Positions 1-10,720 are shown, counted from the first letter of the stretch. The stretch: 64,000 bases of DNA from Ryuthela nishihirai (GCA_038380435.1 JAWZYU010000025.1:29054707-29118706), one strand, 5' to 3'. A program made the numbers and translations. Notes: generated by a model not told the origin, from the letters alone.

Positions 1-240
1 TAGCCTCCCGTCAAGGCCATTCAGCGTGTTCTTTAACGTGTACAGGGTATGGCTCTCCCGCACACGGGGCCACTGCTTAACGTCCCATCCGACGGACGGC
101 GGCCTTTCCAAGCCCTACTGACCGTGGGCAGAGCGGAGAATTTTGCGGAGATAAATCTCAACTCTGACCCAGCTGGGACTCGAACCTGGGAACTACATAT
201 TACGAGCTTGGCACGCTACCGACTGAGCCACTCCCGCCCC
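1..240 (-). mobile_element. SINE-A copy, cut by window edge
   Basis: Minus-strand copy of the dominant tRNA-derived SINE, entering the window in its middle domain and ending with the tRNA-like head (complement of the B box GGTTCGAGTCC near 175-185). The apparent reading frame here is repeat sequence. Confidence 0.9.
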
Positions 241-623
241 ACTTATCACAGTGACACAGGATCAGATTGAGGTACAGCAGGGGCCCTACGCACAGAAAAT
301 ATCTCGGGGCCCCTCATGCTATACAAAATTATGAGATTCATAAACAAAGTTGCATATTTGAGCATCATAAGGGACTCGTATGATGGAGCCCTATACAAGG
401 GTCGTAATGCCCTCGTTAATATGGCACTGCAGTTAAAAATAGATGCACATAATGTACTTAAATCAAACATTTTAAAGAATGTGATAATATCTGCTATATT
501 GGAAATACGTTTAAATACAGCATTGGTAATTAGCATAAACGACCGTTATTGCAATGTAATTGTATTTGGTTTAAATGTTAATGATTGTAATAATAATTCA
601 TTAAATATAAGTCACTTCAATGG

Positions 624-913
624 TGGGGCGGGGTGGCTCAGTCGGTAGTGTGCCAGGCTCTTAATCTGTAGTTCCCAAGTTCGAGTCCCAGCTGGGTCAG
701 CGTTGAGATTTATCTCCGCAAAATTCCCCACCTTGCCCACGGTCAGTAGGGGACACCGATGGGCTTGGAAAGGCCGCCGTCCGTCGGATGGGACGTTAAG
801 CCGTGGTCCCCCTCCCTCAACCTTCTGTGAGCCTTCGGGGTCCATGTGACCTGGCCATTTACCCATTGTGTGCAAAAAAAAAAGTGCCTCTCAGAGGTAA
901 AACAACCCAACCC
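624..913 (+). mobile_element. SINE-A copy with internal deletion
   Basis: Head-to-tail plus-strand copy. About 100 bp between the phrase ending CCGTGG and the CCTTCTGTGAGCC block are missing. Flanks repeat CACTTCAATGGT on the left and CATTTCAATGGT on the right, a target-site duplication of about 12 bp. Confidence 0.92.
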
Positions 914-1057
914 ATTTCAATGGTAATTGGTTTAAATGTCCGTTGCTGAAATTGTATTGGAGCAGCATGGCCTTAGTTGCACCATGAGATCCTAACATCA
1001 AGTGCAATGGCAATTTGACTTAAATATTTCGATTGCAATGATAGATGGTTTAATATC

Positions 1058-1100
1058 AATTATTATAAGACAGTTTACTTGTAACTGTCTTATAATAATT
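1058..1100. repeat. Perfect inverted repeat, 18-bp arms
   Basis: Arms at 1058-1075 and 1083-1100 are exact reverse complements around a 7-nt loop (TACTTGT). It lies just upstream of a 59-bp tandem array. It could be a MITE end or a cruciform-prone minisatellite border; no function is visible. Confidence 0.8.
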
Positions 1101-1112
1101 AAAACATCTGGT

Positions 1113-1371
1113 ATTTCAGTGGTAATTAACTGATATTTAAGACATTACAATGGTAATAGTAAATATTAGTTATTTCAGTGGTAATTAACTGATATTTAAG
1201 ACATTACAATGGTAATAGTAAATATTAGTTATTTCAGTGGTAATTAACTGATATTTAAGACATTACAATGGTAATAGTAAATATTAGTTATTTCAGTGGT
1301 AATTAACTGATATTTAAGACATTACAATGGTAATAGTAAATATTAGTTATTTTAATGGTAGCTAATGTAAT
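1113..1371. repeat. 59-bp tandem repeat, four copies plus partial
   Basis: The phrase ATTTCAGTGGTAATTAACTG recurs at 1113, 1172, 1231 and 1290, giving an exact 59-bp period. A diverged fifth start follows at about 1349. Units are nearly identical, so the expansion is recent. Confidence 0.93.
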
Positions 1372-1608
1372 TAAATCGTTCCACTTGACTAATTGGGGGG
1401 TGTCACTTATTTTAAAGGAGTTTTTGTTTGGTCTTACTTGTAAATGGTTTTATTGTTAGTTATTGCACTTCAAATTGAATTAGAATCAATTGTTGAACGT
1501 GGAAAGTATAAATTTTTACAACTAAAAAATAACGAACTTTTTTTTCCTTACGAGAGCTAGTATAAGTTGTCGCACAAAACAAATAATATCAATTGTTTCA
1601 CGATGACA

Positions 1609-2005
1609 TGGAGCGAGGGTGGCTCAGTCGGTAGCGCGCCAGGCTCGTAATCTGTAGTTCCCAGGTTCGAGTCCCAGCTGTGTCAGCGTTGAGATTTATC
1701 TCCGCAAAATTTCCCCGCCCTGCCCACGGTCAGTAGGGGACACCGATGGTCTTGAAAAGGCCGCCGTCCGTCGGATGGGACGTTAAGCCGTGGCTCCGTG
1801 TGCGGGAGAGCCATACCCTGTGCACGTTAAAGAACACGCTGGATGGCCTTGACCGGAGGCTACCATCTGTCTCCCAACAACTGTTCAGTGGGTCCCCTCC
1901 CCCAACCTTCTCCCCCAACCTTCTCTGAGCCTTCGGGGTCTTTGTGGCCTGGCCATTTAGCCCATGGTGTGCAAAAAAGTGCCGCTCAGAGGTAAAACAA
2001 TCCAA
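1609..2005 (+). mobile_element. SINE-A, full length, with TSD
   Basis: Full-length copy from the tRNA-like head to the tail AGAGGTAAAACAA. A 12-bp direct repeat TTCACGATGACA flanks it (1597-1608 and 2006-2017). A short internal duplication, CCCCCAACCTTCTC, sits near 1898-1925. Confidence 0.95.
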
Positions 2006-2033
2006 TTCACGATGACAATACCGTCAGCTGGTA

Positions 2034-2150
2034 CAGTCGCTCAAACTTCACGAAGGTTGCCAGATCACTAATTTCTAAAAAAAAGTTGCCAGATATTTTT
2101 TCTGAATTCTGTAATCAACCATAGCGTTCGGATACTTTTTTGAGCCACTG
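2034..2150. mobile_element. Palindromic foldback MITE, one arm deleted
   Basis: Retains about 12 bp of the left terminus (CAGTCGCTCAAA), then jumps into the second arm, ending GAGCCACTG followed by TA. The full element is a roughly 215-bp palindrome (see 13089-13302). Loss of one arm is typical of palindrome instability. Confidence 0.85.
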
Positions 2151-2455
2151 TACACGTGACAATACCGACAATTTCACACGTTACAAATAGTATCATTTGT
2201 TAAACACGTTAGCTGATATCTTCACGCTACAATAATTATCATCTACTAAACTGACGGATGATATCATTTATTACACCTGACAATTAGTATCAGTTTTAAT
2301 GTTCACAACCAGTACTGGTTGTTACACGGAATAACTAATATCAGTTTTAACATGTCACAACCAGCATTAGTTGTTAAATGGATCAACCAGTATCAGATTT
2401 AGCATATCACAGAAATTTTAACACGCGACTAGAAAGAATTGTTACACAACTAGTA

Positions 2456-2815
2456 AGGGCGGTCGGTAGCTCGCCAGGTTAGTAATCTGCAGTTCCCAAG
2501 TTTCAGTCCTGCCTGGGCCATAGTTGAGATTTATCTCCGCAAAATTCCTCGCTCAGTAGGGAACACTGATGGGCTTGGAAAGGCCGCCTCCATCGGGTGG
2601 GATATTAAACCGTGGCCCCTTGTGTAGGAGAGCCTTACCCTGTGCATGTTAAAGAACACGATGGTTTGCCTTGATGGGAGGCTATCATCTGTCCCACAAC
2701 AACTATTCAGTGGGTCCCCTCCAACCTTCTCTGAATCCTCGGGGTCCTTGTGAGCTGGCGATTTAGCCCATTGCGTACAAAAAAGTGGCGCTAAGAGGTA
2801 AAATAACAACCCACC
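2456..2815 (+). mobile_element. SINE-A copy, diverged
   Basis: Plus-strand copy lacking the first bases of the head and carrying small internal deletions. It ends AGAGGTAAAATAACAACCC. More diverged than neighbouring copies, so probably older. Confidence 0.88.
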
Positions 2816-3085
2816 CTCGTAATCAACACAAATGTCTTGACCATGCTACTGAATGTGGCCTGACAAGATTTTTTTCAAGACCATCAAAAAGGTTTTACGT
2901 TCGCCACCCCCCCCCCCCCAAATAATAATAAAAAGAACTAAGTATGCACCTGCAATCTCCATTTGACCTAGTCTTTTAGTTAACTTTCCAAAGACAATTT
3001 TTTTTTAGAAAGAGCTAATATTTAAAATTACAGAACTTCGACTGTGACTTTTCCATTGATCAAATACATGAATTAACCCACTTAT

Positions 3086-3470
3086 GGGGGCGGGGGTGGC
3101 TCAGTCGGTAGCGCGCCAGGCTCATAATCTGTAGTTCCCAGGTTCGAGTCCCAGCTGGGTCAGCGTTGAGATTTCTCTCCGCAAAATTCCCCGCCCTGCC
3201 CACGGTCAGTAGGGGACACCGATGGGCTTGGAAAGGCCACCGTCCGTCGGATGGGACGTTAAGCCGTGGCCCCGTGTGTGGGAGAGCCATACCCTGTGCA
3301 CGTTAAAGAACACGCTGGATGGCCTTGACGGGAGGCTACCATCTGTCTCCAACAGTTGTTCCAGTGGGTCCCCTCCCCCAACCTCCTCTGAGCCTTCGGG
3401 GTCCATGTGACCTGGCCATTTAGTCAATGGTGTGCAAAAAAGTGCCGCTCAGAGGTAAAACAACCCAACC
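3086..3470 (+). mobile_element. SINE-A, full length, with TSD
   Basis: Intact copy flanked by AACCCACTTATGG on both sides. Its anticodon-loop region reads CTCATAATC, so it keeps the CAT (Met) anticodon; most copies read CTCGTAATC. This supports a tRNA-Met origin. It lies directly upstream of the UNC-93-like exon at 3556. Confidence 0.95.
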
Positions 3471-3555
3471 CACTTATGGTTTAGATAAATATAATTATAT
3501 ATTCTGTTTTATTTTTTGCATCTTCATACTTTTTTCTTCATTTCTTTCTCCATAG

Positions 3556-3823
3556 GCATACATCGCATGTGCCTGGGGTGTGCCACACGTAGGTTTTGTA
3601 ACCATCTGCTTCGGAGTCGTCAGCGCCGTGATGGATTGTGCCTTAGGACCTCTCGTCAAATACCTGAGCAGACTCCCTGTATTCTTGTTTGCAGCATCAT
3701 CTCATTTCTCCATGCTCGTTGCTGTGTTAGTGTGGAAGCCAACACCTGATCGTCCAGTCATTTTCTTTGTTCTATCTGGTGTTTATGGTCTTGGAGCAAG
3801 TGTATGGTGGTCGCAGATCACTG
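3556..3823 (+). CDS. UNC-93-like protein, penultimate coding exon
   Basis: UNC-93 family proteins are major-facilitator-like multi-pass membrane proteins (nematode UNC-93 regulates a two-pore potassium channel; vertebrate UNC93B1 traffics Toll-like receptors). The exon begins after a pyrimidine-rich acceptor ending CCATAG and ends before the donor GTAAGG, giving 89 codons plus one base (phase 1). Three hydrophobic segments are visible: HVGFVTICFGVVSAVMDCAL, then LPVFLFAASSHFSMLVAVLV, then PVIFFVLSGVYGLGASVWW. The last ends in WWSQIT, matching the WQTQI motif of the family. It joins in frame to 7094-7350, recreating the family motif T-A-L-Y-G across the junction. Earlier exons are not in the window. 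I recognise the family, not the exact orthologue (UNC93A-like is most likely). Confidence 0.93.
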
Positions 3824-3877
3824 GTAAGGAAGATTTCTAATATTATAATAATTTACTTTTTCAAAAAACAATGAATG

Positions 3878-4262
3878 ACGGGGGTACACAGTGTGTAGCG
3901 CGCCAGGCTCGTAATATGCAGTTCCCAGGCTCGTCTCCCAGCTGGTTCAGTAGAGGTTTATCTCGGCGAAACTCCCCACCTTGCCCACAAGTTGTCAGTA
4001 GGGAACGTCGATGGACTTGGAAGAGCTGCCGTCCGTCAGATGGGACTTTAAGAAGTGTCCCGGTGTGTGGGAGAGACATACCATGTGCACGTTAAAGAAC
4101 ACGCTGGATGGCATTGACGGGAGGCTACCATCCGTTTCCTAACAGCTTCCCAATGGGTCCCCTCCCCCTAATCTTCTCTGAGACCTCGGGGTCGTTGTGA
4201 CCTGGCATTTAGCCCATTGTGTGTAAAATAAGTACCTCTCAAATGTAAAACAACTCAAACCC
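3878..4262 (+). mobile_element. SINE-A copy inside UNC-93-like intron
   Basis: Diverged plus-strand copy whose D-arm region is damaged (GGGGTACACAGTGTGTAGCG). It begins only about 55 bp after the splice donor and ends AATGTAAAACAACTCAAACCC. Confidence 0.88.
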
Positions 4263-4301
4263 AAAAACAATTAGCTACATAGAAAAACAATGGAATGAGT
4301 T

Positions 4302-4490
4302 GCTGTTTATTCTCTGAGCGACACTTTTTATGCATACAAAGGTTAGATGGTTAGGTAAAGAGAACCCCAAAAATTCAGAGAAGGTTGGGGAAGGGGACTC
4401 ACTGGACAGGAGTTAAGAGACAGATAATAATCTCCCTTCAATGCCATCCAGCGTGTTCTTTAACGTGCACAGGGAATGGTTCTCTGTCGC
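4302..4490 (-). mobile_element. SINE-A fragment, decayed
   Basis: Minus-strand tail and middle (CTGAGCGACACTTTTTATGC through CACAGGGAATGG). The head is missing and there are many changes. Confidence 0.75.
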
Positions 4491-5340
4491 AAGGACCACA
4501 AATAAACAACGAAAAAGCTCACAAGAGTTCTGTCTTAGGTGAGAACTCAAATTTTATTAATTAAGAAAGATGGAAAATACATCGAAGATTAAATGCATAA
4601 AAATGCAAGTAATGTTCAGAAAGATAAAAGTATCACATGAAGAAACTTTTCACTGAAAGAATTTACACCTATTGAAATAATACACATAACTTACAAAGGT
4701 AAAACATTTTCTATCCGATAAATGTTCAAAACACACAGAAATTATCATTCATTGTTTACAAAATTAAAACTAACTGTTTTGATATCCTTTCGGATAGAGG
4801 ACAGAGTTGTTGGAGCTAGAAATAAATAATAATGCCTGAAACCTTTCTTTTTTGCAAATTAGGTATCCTATAATTAAACTTATCGTTTGATTTTAACTCG
4901 TATTGATTTGTGGAAATCTATTCTAAAATATTTTATGGAAAAAAAATTCCATAAAAATATTCTAAAATATTTTTTGTGGAAATTCAATTTTAAAGTATTG
5001 AAAATTATAATGATGTCTTAGTGATAAAATGTGTCGAAATAATGGTAAAGTAGATTGTATATTTGTACTTTAATCATTAAAGGAATAAAATGCTTTCAAT
5101 TTTTTATCCTTTTTTATATGAAAATCTTTGAACCTTTAAGAACATGATGTTTTAAGAGCTATATTTAATTTTGCTAACCGAGTACCATTGCAGAAGAATC
5201 ATTTGTACCGCCATTTTATTTTCCAAAGGTGCAAACGTATTAGCCAACCGTCACAGACAGGCCTGCTTGGGTTTATGACACTAGCAACTTAAAACCAAGA
5301 GATTAAATTCTTTAAATTTAAAGGGCGATGATTTTCAGTC
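4491..5340. other. AT-rich intronic sequence, no gene seen
   Basis: Lies in the UNC-93-like intron. There is a short hairpin around 4926-4960 (TTTTATGGAA and its complement). No exon, RNA gene or recognised element was found. Confidence 0.6.
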
Positions 5341-5347
5341 GGTAGCG

Positions 5348-5567
5348 CTCCACACTTTCATCTCCTTCCTGCTGTTGGACAGAAAGGGCTTCTCCACACT
5401 TTCATCTCCTTCCTGCTGTTGGACAGAAAGGGCTTCTCCACACTTTCATCTCCTTCCTGCTGTTGGACAGAAAGGGCTTCTCCACACTTTCATCTCCTTC
5501 CTGCTGTTGGACAGAAAGGGCTTCTCCACACTTTCATCTCCTTCCTGCTGTTAGACGGAAAGGGTTT
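5348..5567. repeat. 44-bp tandem repeat, five copies
   Basis: CTCCACACTTTCATCTCC recurs at 5348, 5392, 5436, 5480 and 5524, an exact 44-bp period with almost no divergence until the last unit. It sits inside a tRNA-like or SINE remnant (TCAGTCGGTAGCGCTC just before it). As 44 is not a multiple of three, the reading frame through it is incidental. Confidence 0.93.
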
Positions 5568-5700
5568 AGAGAAAAAGTCCATCGGGCAAGAGTAGGAAGT
5601 AGAAAAGGCCTACTCTTCCCCGATGGACTCCGAAAGGAAGCAGTCCATCGGATGAGAAATCAATGTTGTAGGTTAACTATACCCTATGTACGTTAAGGTT

Positions 5701-6002
5701 GTTGGTGTTTTTGCGATGAGCGGCATTTTTATGTACACAATGGGCTAAATGACCAGGTCACAAGGACCCCGAAGGCTCAGAGAAGATTGGGGGAAGGGGA
5801 CCCATTGGAACAGCTGTTAGGAGACAGATGGTAGCTTCCCGTCAAGGGAAGCTACCATCTCCTCCTTATTTAACGTGCGCAGGATATGACTCTCTCCCAC
5901 ACATGGGACCACGGCTTAACGCCCCATCCGACGGATTCGATATCTACAACTTTCCAAGCCATCGGTGTCCCCTACTGACCGCTGGCTGGGCGGGGAGCCC
6001 CA
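5701..6002 (-). mobile_element. SINE-A copy, headless
   Basis: Minus-strand tail and middle domains. The tRNA-like head is lost. It carries an internal inverted repeat at 5826-5860. Confidence 0.82.
5826..5860. repeat. Inverted repeat, 15-bp arms, inside SINE-A
   Basis: AGATGGTAGCTTCCC, then GTCAA, then its exact reverse complement. The right arm is not in the SINE consensus, so it arose locally, probably by template switching during replication. Confidence 0.85.
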
Positions 6003-6130
6003 CCCATGTACGTTAAGGAACGCGCTAGATGATCGTGAAGGCGACTTCCATGTTTCCTAACAGCTGTCCAGGTGGATCTCCTTTCCTTAAGAGTCTCTGA
6101 GACCTTTGAGCCCTTGTCATCTGGCTATGT
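6003..6130 (+). mobile_element. SINE-A 3' fragment, decayed
   Basis: Plus-strand pieces equivalent to the ACGTTAAAGAACACGCTGGA block through the TCTCTGAGCCTT block, abutting a minus-strand copy. Strongly diverged. Confidence 0.65.
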
Positions 6131-6151
6131 AGTCTTCTCTCTGTGTGTGTG

Positions 6152-6533
6152 TGGGGGGGGTGGCTCAGTCGGAAGCGTGCCAGGTTCGTACTCTGCAATT
6201 CTCAGGTTGCAGTCCCGGTTGGGTCAGCGTTGAGATTTATGTCCGCACAATTCCTCACCTGCCCTGCGTCAGTAGGGGATACCGGTGGGCTTTGAAACAC
6301 CGCCGTCCGTCGTATATGACATCAAGCCATGGTCCCATGTGCGAGAGAGAGCCATATCCTGTGCATGTTAAAGAACACGCTGGATGGACTTTACGGGAGG
6401 CTACCATCTGTCTCCCAACAGCTGTTCCAGTTGCTCCCCTCCACCAACTTTCTCTGAGGCCTCATGGTCCTTGTGACCTGGACATTTAGCCCATTGTGTG
6501 CACAAAAGTGCTGTTCAGAGGTAAAACAACCCG
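6152..6533 (+). mobile_element. SINE-A copy, near full length
   Basis: Plus-strand copy with head GGTGGCTCAGTCGGAAGCG, preceded by a short TG microsatellite and ending AGAGGTAAAACAACCC. Confidence 0.88.
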
Positions 6534-6574
6534 TCATTTTGACATTGATAGTTCTGCTGTTCCCATGTTTTGCC

Positions 6575-6930
6575 TGGGGTGGGATTGACTTAGTCGGTAA
6601 CAGGCTAACTTCATAATCTGCAGTTCCCAGGTTCGAGACTCATTTGGGCCAGCGTTGAGATTTAACTCCGTTAAACCCCCCACTCTGTTCTCGGTGAGTA
6701 TGGGATAACGATGGGTTAGGAAAGGCCACCATCCGTCAAATGGGATCTTACGCCATTACCTGTGCACGTTAAGGAACACGTTGGATGGCCTTATGGGAAG
6801 CGACCATCCGTCTGCTGACAGCTGTCCATTGGGTCTGGTTCTCCCAACTTTTTCTGAGCCTTTGGAATCCTGGCCTAGACATTTTGTACGTTGTGTTGAA
6901 AATCGTACCGCTCTGAGGTAAAGAAATAAC
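6575..6930 (+). mobile_element. SINE-A copy, old and diverged
   Basis: Complete outline from GGGTGGGATTGACTTAGTCGG to CTGAGGTAAAGAAATAACC, with many substitutions and small deletions, so an older insertion in the UNC-93-like intron. Confidence 0.8.
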
Positions 6931-7093
6931 CTCTTCCACTTCGTCAGTCACCTCTGCTGTTCACATGCTTTAGGTTAATTCTACAATGGACCTTTCACAA
7001 TCTCCGTAAACCTTCTGCCGTTTGTATATTTTTCAGTTAATACCTAATTTGAGTTAAAATTAATTTGTTATCATTTGTTTTTTCAATCCATAG

Positions 7094-7350
7094 CACTGTA
7101 TGGAGTTCTTTTTAAGAACGACGAAGAAGCCGCCTTCTCCAATTTCTACTTCTGGAGTTCTTTAGGTTTCCTGGTGGCGTATGGCTACAGCAATTTCTTG
7201 TGTACTGCTGTCAAGATCTATATCCTTTTGGGAATCCTTATCATAGGAATAGCAGGATATGTGTGCGTGGAAGTAAGGACCTTGAGACGGAAAGACGACC
7301 ACTGTAATTTCAATGGAAACTCTTCTATTTCAGCATCTTTGAAAGAATAG
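7094..7350 (+). CDS. UNC-93-like protein, terminal coding exon
   Basis: Acceptor TTTTTCAATCCATAG precedes the exon. Its first two bases complete a codon begun at 3823 (intron phase 1, 3270 bp). It encodes ALYGVLFKNDEEAAFSNF, the conserved UNC-93 segment with an acidic loop before the next helix. Two more hydrophobic stretches follow (SLGFLVAYGYSNFLC and YILLGILIIGIAGYVCVEV), then a short polar tail ending at a TAG stop at 7348-7350. This is the usual C-terminal end of the family, so the gene finishes here. No frameshift or stop interrupts either exon. The intron holds six SINE-A pieces and a minisatellite. Confidence 0.93.
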
Positions 7351-7509
7351 TGCGATATATGTGATTTATTTGTTCGTAATTTTTGGGCAGTTTAAGATTT
7401 GAAATTCTGTCGATTTTTCTGTAATAATGGAAGTAAACAACATGATGAACAATGTGAAATTTGTGTATTAAAAATACGTTTTTTTTCCCATCTAAACTCA
7501 TATAAAAAA

Positions 7510-7568
7510 AATAAATGTTAAAAACTTCCCAGTCGTTTTTAAATGGCGGAAAACTTGATCTGAATAAA
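7510..7568 (+). promoter_or_regulatory. Candidate polyadenylation signals
   Basis: AATAAA occurs at 7510-7515 and again at 7563-7568, 160 and 213 bp after the UNC-93-like stop codon. Either could end the transcript. This is a motif match in AT-rich DNA, not proof. Confidence 0.5.
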
Positions 7569-7739
7569 TAAGCTTTTGCCAGTAAATGCCTGTTAAAATT
7601 CAAATATTTTCAACAAATATCAGTTATGGAAAAAAAATGCATTTTAACCATATACTAACAACTGATGTACGAGGTGCAGCAAAAAAACGGGGCTTCGTCA
7701 ATAAAACTTCCATTGAAAAAGTTGTAGATATCGAAGATT

Positions 7740-8166
7740 GTCCCCATTAAAATTGCAGAAAAGAAAAGCAGAAATCAAACGTTGTCACCATCAAATTGCA
7801 GGGAAAAAAGCAGAGCAGAAATTAAAAGTTGTCCCTTATCAAATTGCAAGGGGAAAAAAGGCAGATATCGAAGGTTGTCGCCATCAAATTACAGAAAAAA
7901 AGCAGATTCTAAAATTGTCGCCATCAAAATACAGAAAAAAAGCAGATTCTAAAATTGTCGCCATCGAAATACAGAAAAAAAAGCAGATTCTAAAATTGTC
8001 GCCATCAAATTACAGAAAAAAAAGCAGATTCTAAAATTGTCGCCATCAAAATACAGAAAAAAAGCAGATTCTAAAATTGTCGCCATCAAAATACAGAAAA
8101 AAAGCAGATTCTAAAATTGTCGCCATCAAAATACAGAAAAAAAGCAGATTCTAAAATTGTCGCCAT
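7740..8166. repeat. 40-bp tandem repeat, about ten copies
   Basis: The unit resembles GCCATCAAAATACAGAAAAA followed by AAGCAGATTCTAAAATTGTC. Copies from about 7900 on are nearly identical at roughly 40-bp spacing; the first three are diverged. It lies just downstream of the UNC-93-like 3' end. Confidence 0.9.
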
Positions 8167-8269
8167 TGTAGTCTCCCATGCTTCGGAACCTTTTTCGAAT
8201 TCCTATTTGGGAATTCTTCTTATGCGATTTGTCGCACACCTCCTCACGTCGCCAAAATTGATCCTTTGC

Positions 8270-8300
8270 ACGATGGAGCACCAGCCAGGTGCTCCATCGT
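8270..8300. repeat. Hairpin, 13-bp arms
   Basis: ACGATGGAGCACC and its exact reverse complement, separated by five bases. No coding or known regulatory context. Confidence 0.7.
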
Positions 8301-8789
8301 TGCGAATTTGTTTCGGGCCAAAAATTGCTTCACTGAAAATGAAAAATGAGTTGGAGCATTGTCTTTCAATCAAGCATTTCCTTGAAAGAGTAATAACACC
8401 TGTCTTAACACAGACTCTATTCACCCGATTCGAACATGCGAGCTCTTGTTAGAACCAGAAAAACCCAAACTAAACAGGTGTTGTTTCTCTTTGATTGGTG
8501 AGGGACGAATTGCGTAAGCTATGCGAAGAGTCTCGTTTCTTTTTTGCGCCTGCCTCTTAACATTTATTTTGAACAAATTAAAATATTACAATCACTTTTG
8601 TTTACGTTATTTTTCTCATACACAAATCATTATTACCACATATCAACGAGCAGGCATTCATGTAGAAAATATTTTTTTTATTGGATTTTTCCATTACAGT
8701 ATAACATTTTTCCCTTTCATTACAAAGGTCTTTAAAATTTTTTAAATACGCACAAGTTTAATAATTTTTGTGTCCATTACATTTACTAA

Positions 8790-8970
8790 GGCGTTCCCTT
8801 GGCCGAGTGGGCAGCTCGCTTTGCTACTAATCAAATGATTCTGGGTTCGAGCAATAGAAAGGCATGCTTTTTTTTTTACTGCTGAAGTTTCCCCATCTTC
8901 ATAGACCTTCTCTCTGACCCTTTTCCGACCTTTGTGGCAAACAACTGCATCAGGAGGGAGGATAAATTAT
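8790..8970 (+). mobile_element. SINE-B copy, diverged
   Basis: tRNA-like head with A-box-like TTGGCCGAGTGG and B box GGGTTCGAGC, then a decayed body ending ACTGCATCAGGAGGGAG. Older than the copy at 10164. Confidence 0.65.
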
Positions 8971-9206
8971 TATTTTTCGTTACCTTTTAAATAATTCTTA
9001 CACTAATAGCTTCTGAACGCTCGGGTCGAGTACAAGTTAATATAAAATTGAAGTTTGTGATGTGTAAAAGTATCGTAAGTATGATGGGGCGCTCCGTACA
9101 TTTAGGCGAACTTGCTTATATATTTCATCAAAAAAATTTTTTTCACCCTATAGTTAAATAGTTAATACATTAAATAAGGTTTAAGTTTAATAGAAATAGG
9201 CCACAC

Positions 9207-9263
9207 AATAGGCCATTTAGCCCATCGTGTACAAAAAAAGTCCCACTCAGATGTAATAACAAT
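9207..9263 (+). mobile_element. SINE-A tail fragment
   Basis: GGCCATTTAGCCCATCGTGT through TCAGATGTAATAACAA. Only the last 60 bp of the element, 28 bp upstream of a full-length copy that shares its private variant CCCATCGTGT. Confidence 0.75.
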
Positions 9264-9290
9264 TGAACACTTCGATACCGAGGGCAGTGT

Positions 9291-9674
9291 GGGGCGGGGG
9301 TGGCTCAGTCGGTAGCGCGCCAGGCTCGTAATCTGCAGTTCCCAGATTCGAGTCCCAGCTGGGTCAGCGTTGAGATTTATCTCCGCAAAATTCCCCGCCC
9401 TGCCCATGGTCAGTAGGGGACACCGATGGGCTTGGAAAGGCCGACGTCTGTCGGATGGGACGTTAAACCGTGGCTCCGTGTGCGGGAGAGCCATACCCTG
9501 TGCACGTTAAAGAACACGCTGGATGGCCTTGACGGGAGGCTACCATCTGTCTCCCAACAGCTGTTCCAGTGGGTCCCCTCCCCCAACCTTCTCTGAGCCT
9601 TCGGGGTCATTGTGACCTGGCCATTTAGCCCATCGTGTGCAAAAAAAGTCCCACTTAGAGGTAAAACAACCCAA
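9291..9674 (+). mobile_element. SINE-A, full length
   Basis: Intact head (GGGGCGGGGGTGGCTCAGTC), body and tail (AGAGGTAAAACAACCCAA). The same CCCATCGTGTGCAAAAAAAG variant occurs in the tail fragment at 9207, suggesting the two are connected by duplication. Confidence 0.93.
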
Positions 9675-10163
9675 ATTTAACATTCTTGAAGACAATTTGT
9701 TCAATATCCTCGAGGATGTTGAACAAATGGTCATATACCACAACAAAAATACATCAATGGAGAAATTTACCAACCACCACTGTCATGGCGTTTACTGCTG
9801 GACGATAACATAAAGTACGATATCCCAACAACCCACAGAAAGAAACCTTCCTCCTCGTAGTGAACAATCCCATAGTGCACGTGGGATGCATTTTAAACTC
9901 CGTTTGCAGCAACTGACATGCCCTTGAAAATGCTAGGACTGAGGTCGCGAAACTGGAGTCTAGCCATTTCTAACTTTTGGGTCTTCTATGAATCTCTTTT
10001 TGCCTCTTTCATGTCATTTATCGTGTTTATAAAATAGAACTTTCTATGTGTGTTCCTGGTATAACTAAACTCCAGACATCTAAAGGTTCCCCTGAGCTTA
10101 ACACCCGGATGTAAATCGACGGATGTGGAACAAACAAGAATTTTTGACAAGCTACTAAATATA

Positions 10164-10366
10164 AGCCGTCCCGTGGCCGAGTGATTAGCGCGCTTGGCTA
10201 CTGATCTACGGGACCCGGGTTCGAGCCCCGAGTAAGGCATGGCTGTTTGTGTTGTTTTCTGCTGAGGTCCTGCCATCCTCTCAGACCCTCTACTGTGGCA
10301 TAGTTAAACTGACAGGCTCCTGTCAGACCTCTGTGGCAAGCAGCTGCTTGAGGGGGTATTTTTTTT
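10164..10366 (+). mobile_element. SINE-B, full length, with TSD
   Basis: About 203 bp. Head GTGGCCGAGTGATTAGCGCG with B box GGGTTCGAGCCCC, a body with GCTGAGGTCCTGCCATCC, and the 3' module CTCCTGTCAGACCTCTGTGG leading to AGCAGCTGCTTGAGGGGGTA. The 9-bp direct repeat CTAAATATA flanks it (10155-10163 and 10367-10375). Intact pol III boxes suggest a functional template. Confidence 0.9.
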
Positions 10367-10493
10367 CTAAATATATTAAGTTCGTTCCATTGACTCCTAG
10401 AATGCTTTCTCACAAAAATTATATAAATTTATTAAAAAACATAAAATCATTTTGTTTCTAAGTTTCGTTCATTTCAATTTTTTGCTTCAATCT

Positions 10494-10720
10494 AGCGGTT
10501 TCCAACCTTTTTTTAGTAAATGACCACTACAAACGTTTACCAAGAAGCTGCTGACCACCTCAAATTTTTATCGAGACGCTGCTGACCACCTCAAAATTTT
10601 ATCCAGAAACTTTTGACCACTTCAGAATTTTATCAAGAAACTGCTGACCACTTCAAAATTTTACCAAGAACCTGTAGATTACTTCAAATTTTTGCCACAA
10701 AACTGTGTATTGGTTTAAAA
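10494..10720. repeat. 31-bp tandem repeat, about six copies
   Basis: CTGCTGACCACCTCAAATTT and variants recur every 31 bp (10551, 10582, 10613, 10644). It is preceded by AGCGGTTTCCAACCTTTTTT, which resembles the terminus of hAT-type DNA transposons, so this may be the subterminal array of such an element. Confidence 0.8.

Noticed and set aside
7738..8034. Lysine-rich repeat protein
   Set aside because: A 40-bp tandem repeat with A runs; the frame shifts at each unit and no conserved period at protein level results.
9291..9365. Functional tRNA genes, because of intact A and B boxes
   Set aside because: The acceptor stems do not pair properly and the sequence continues into the SINE body in every copy. 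These are pol III promoters of SINEs.
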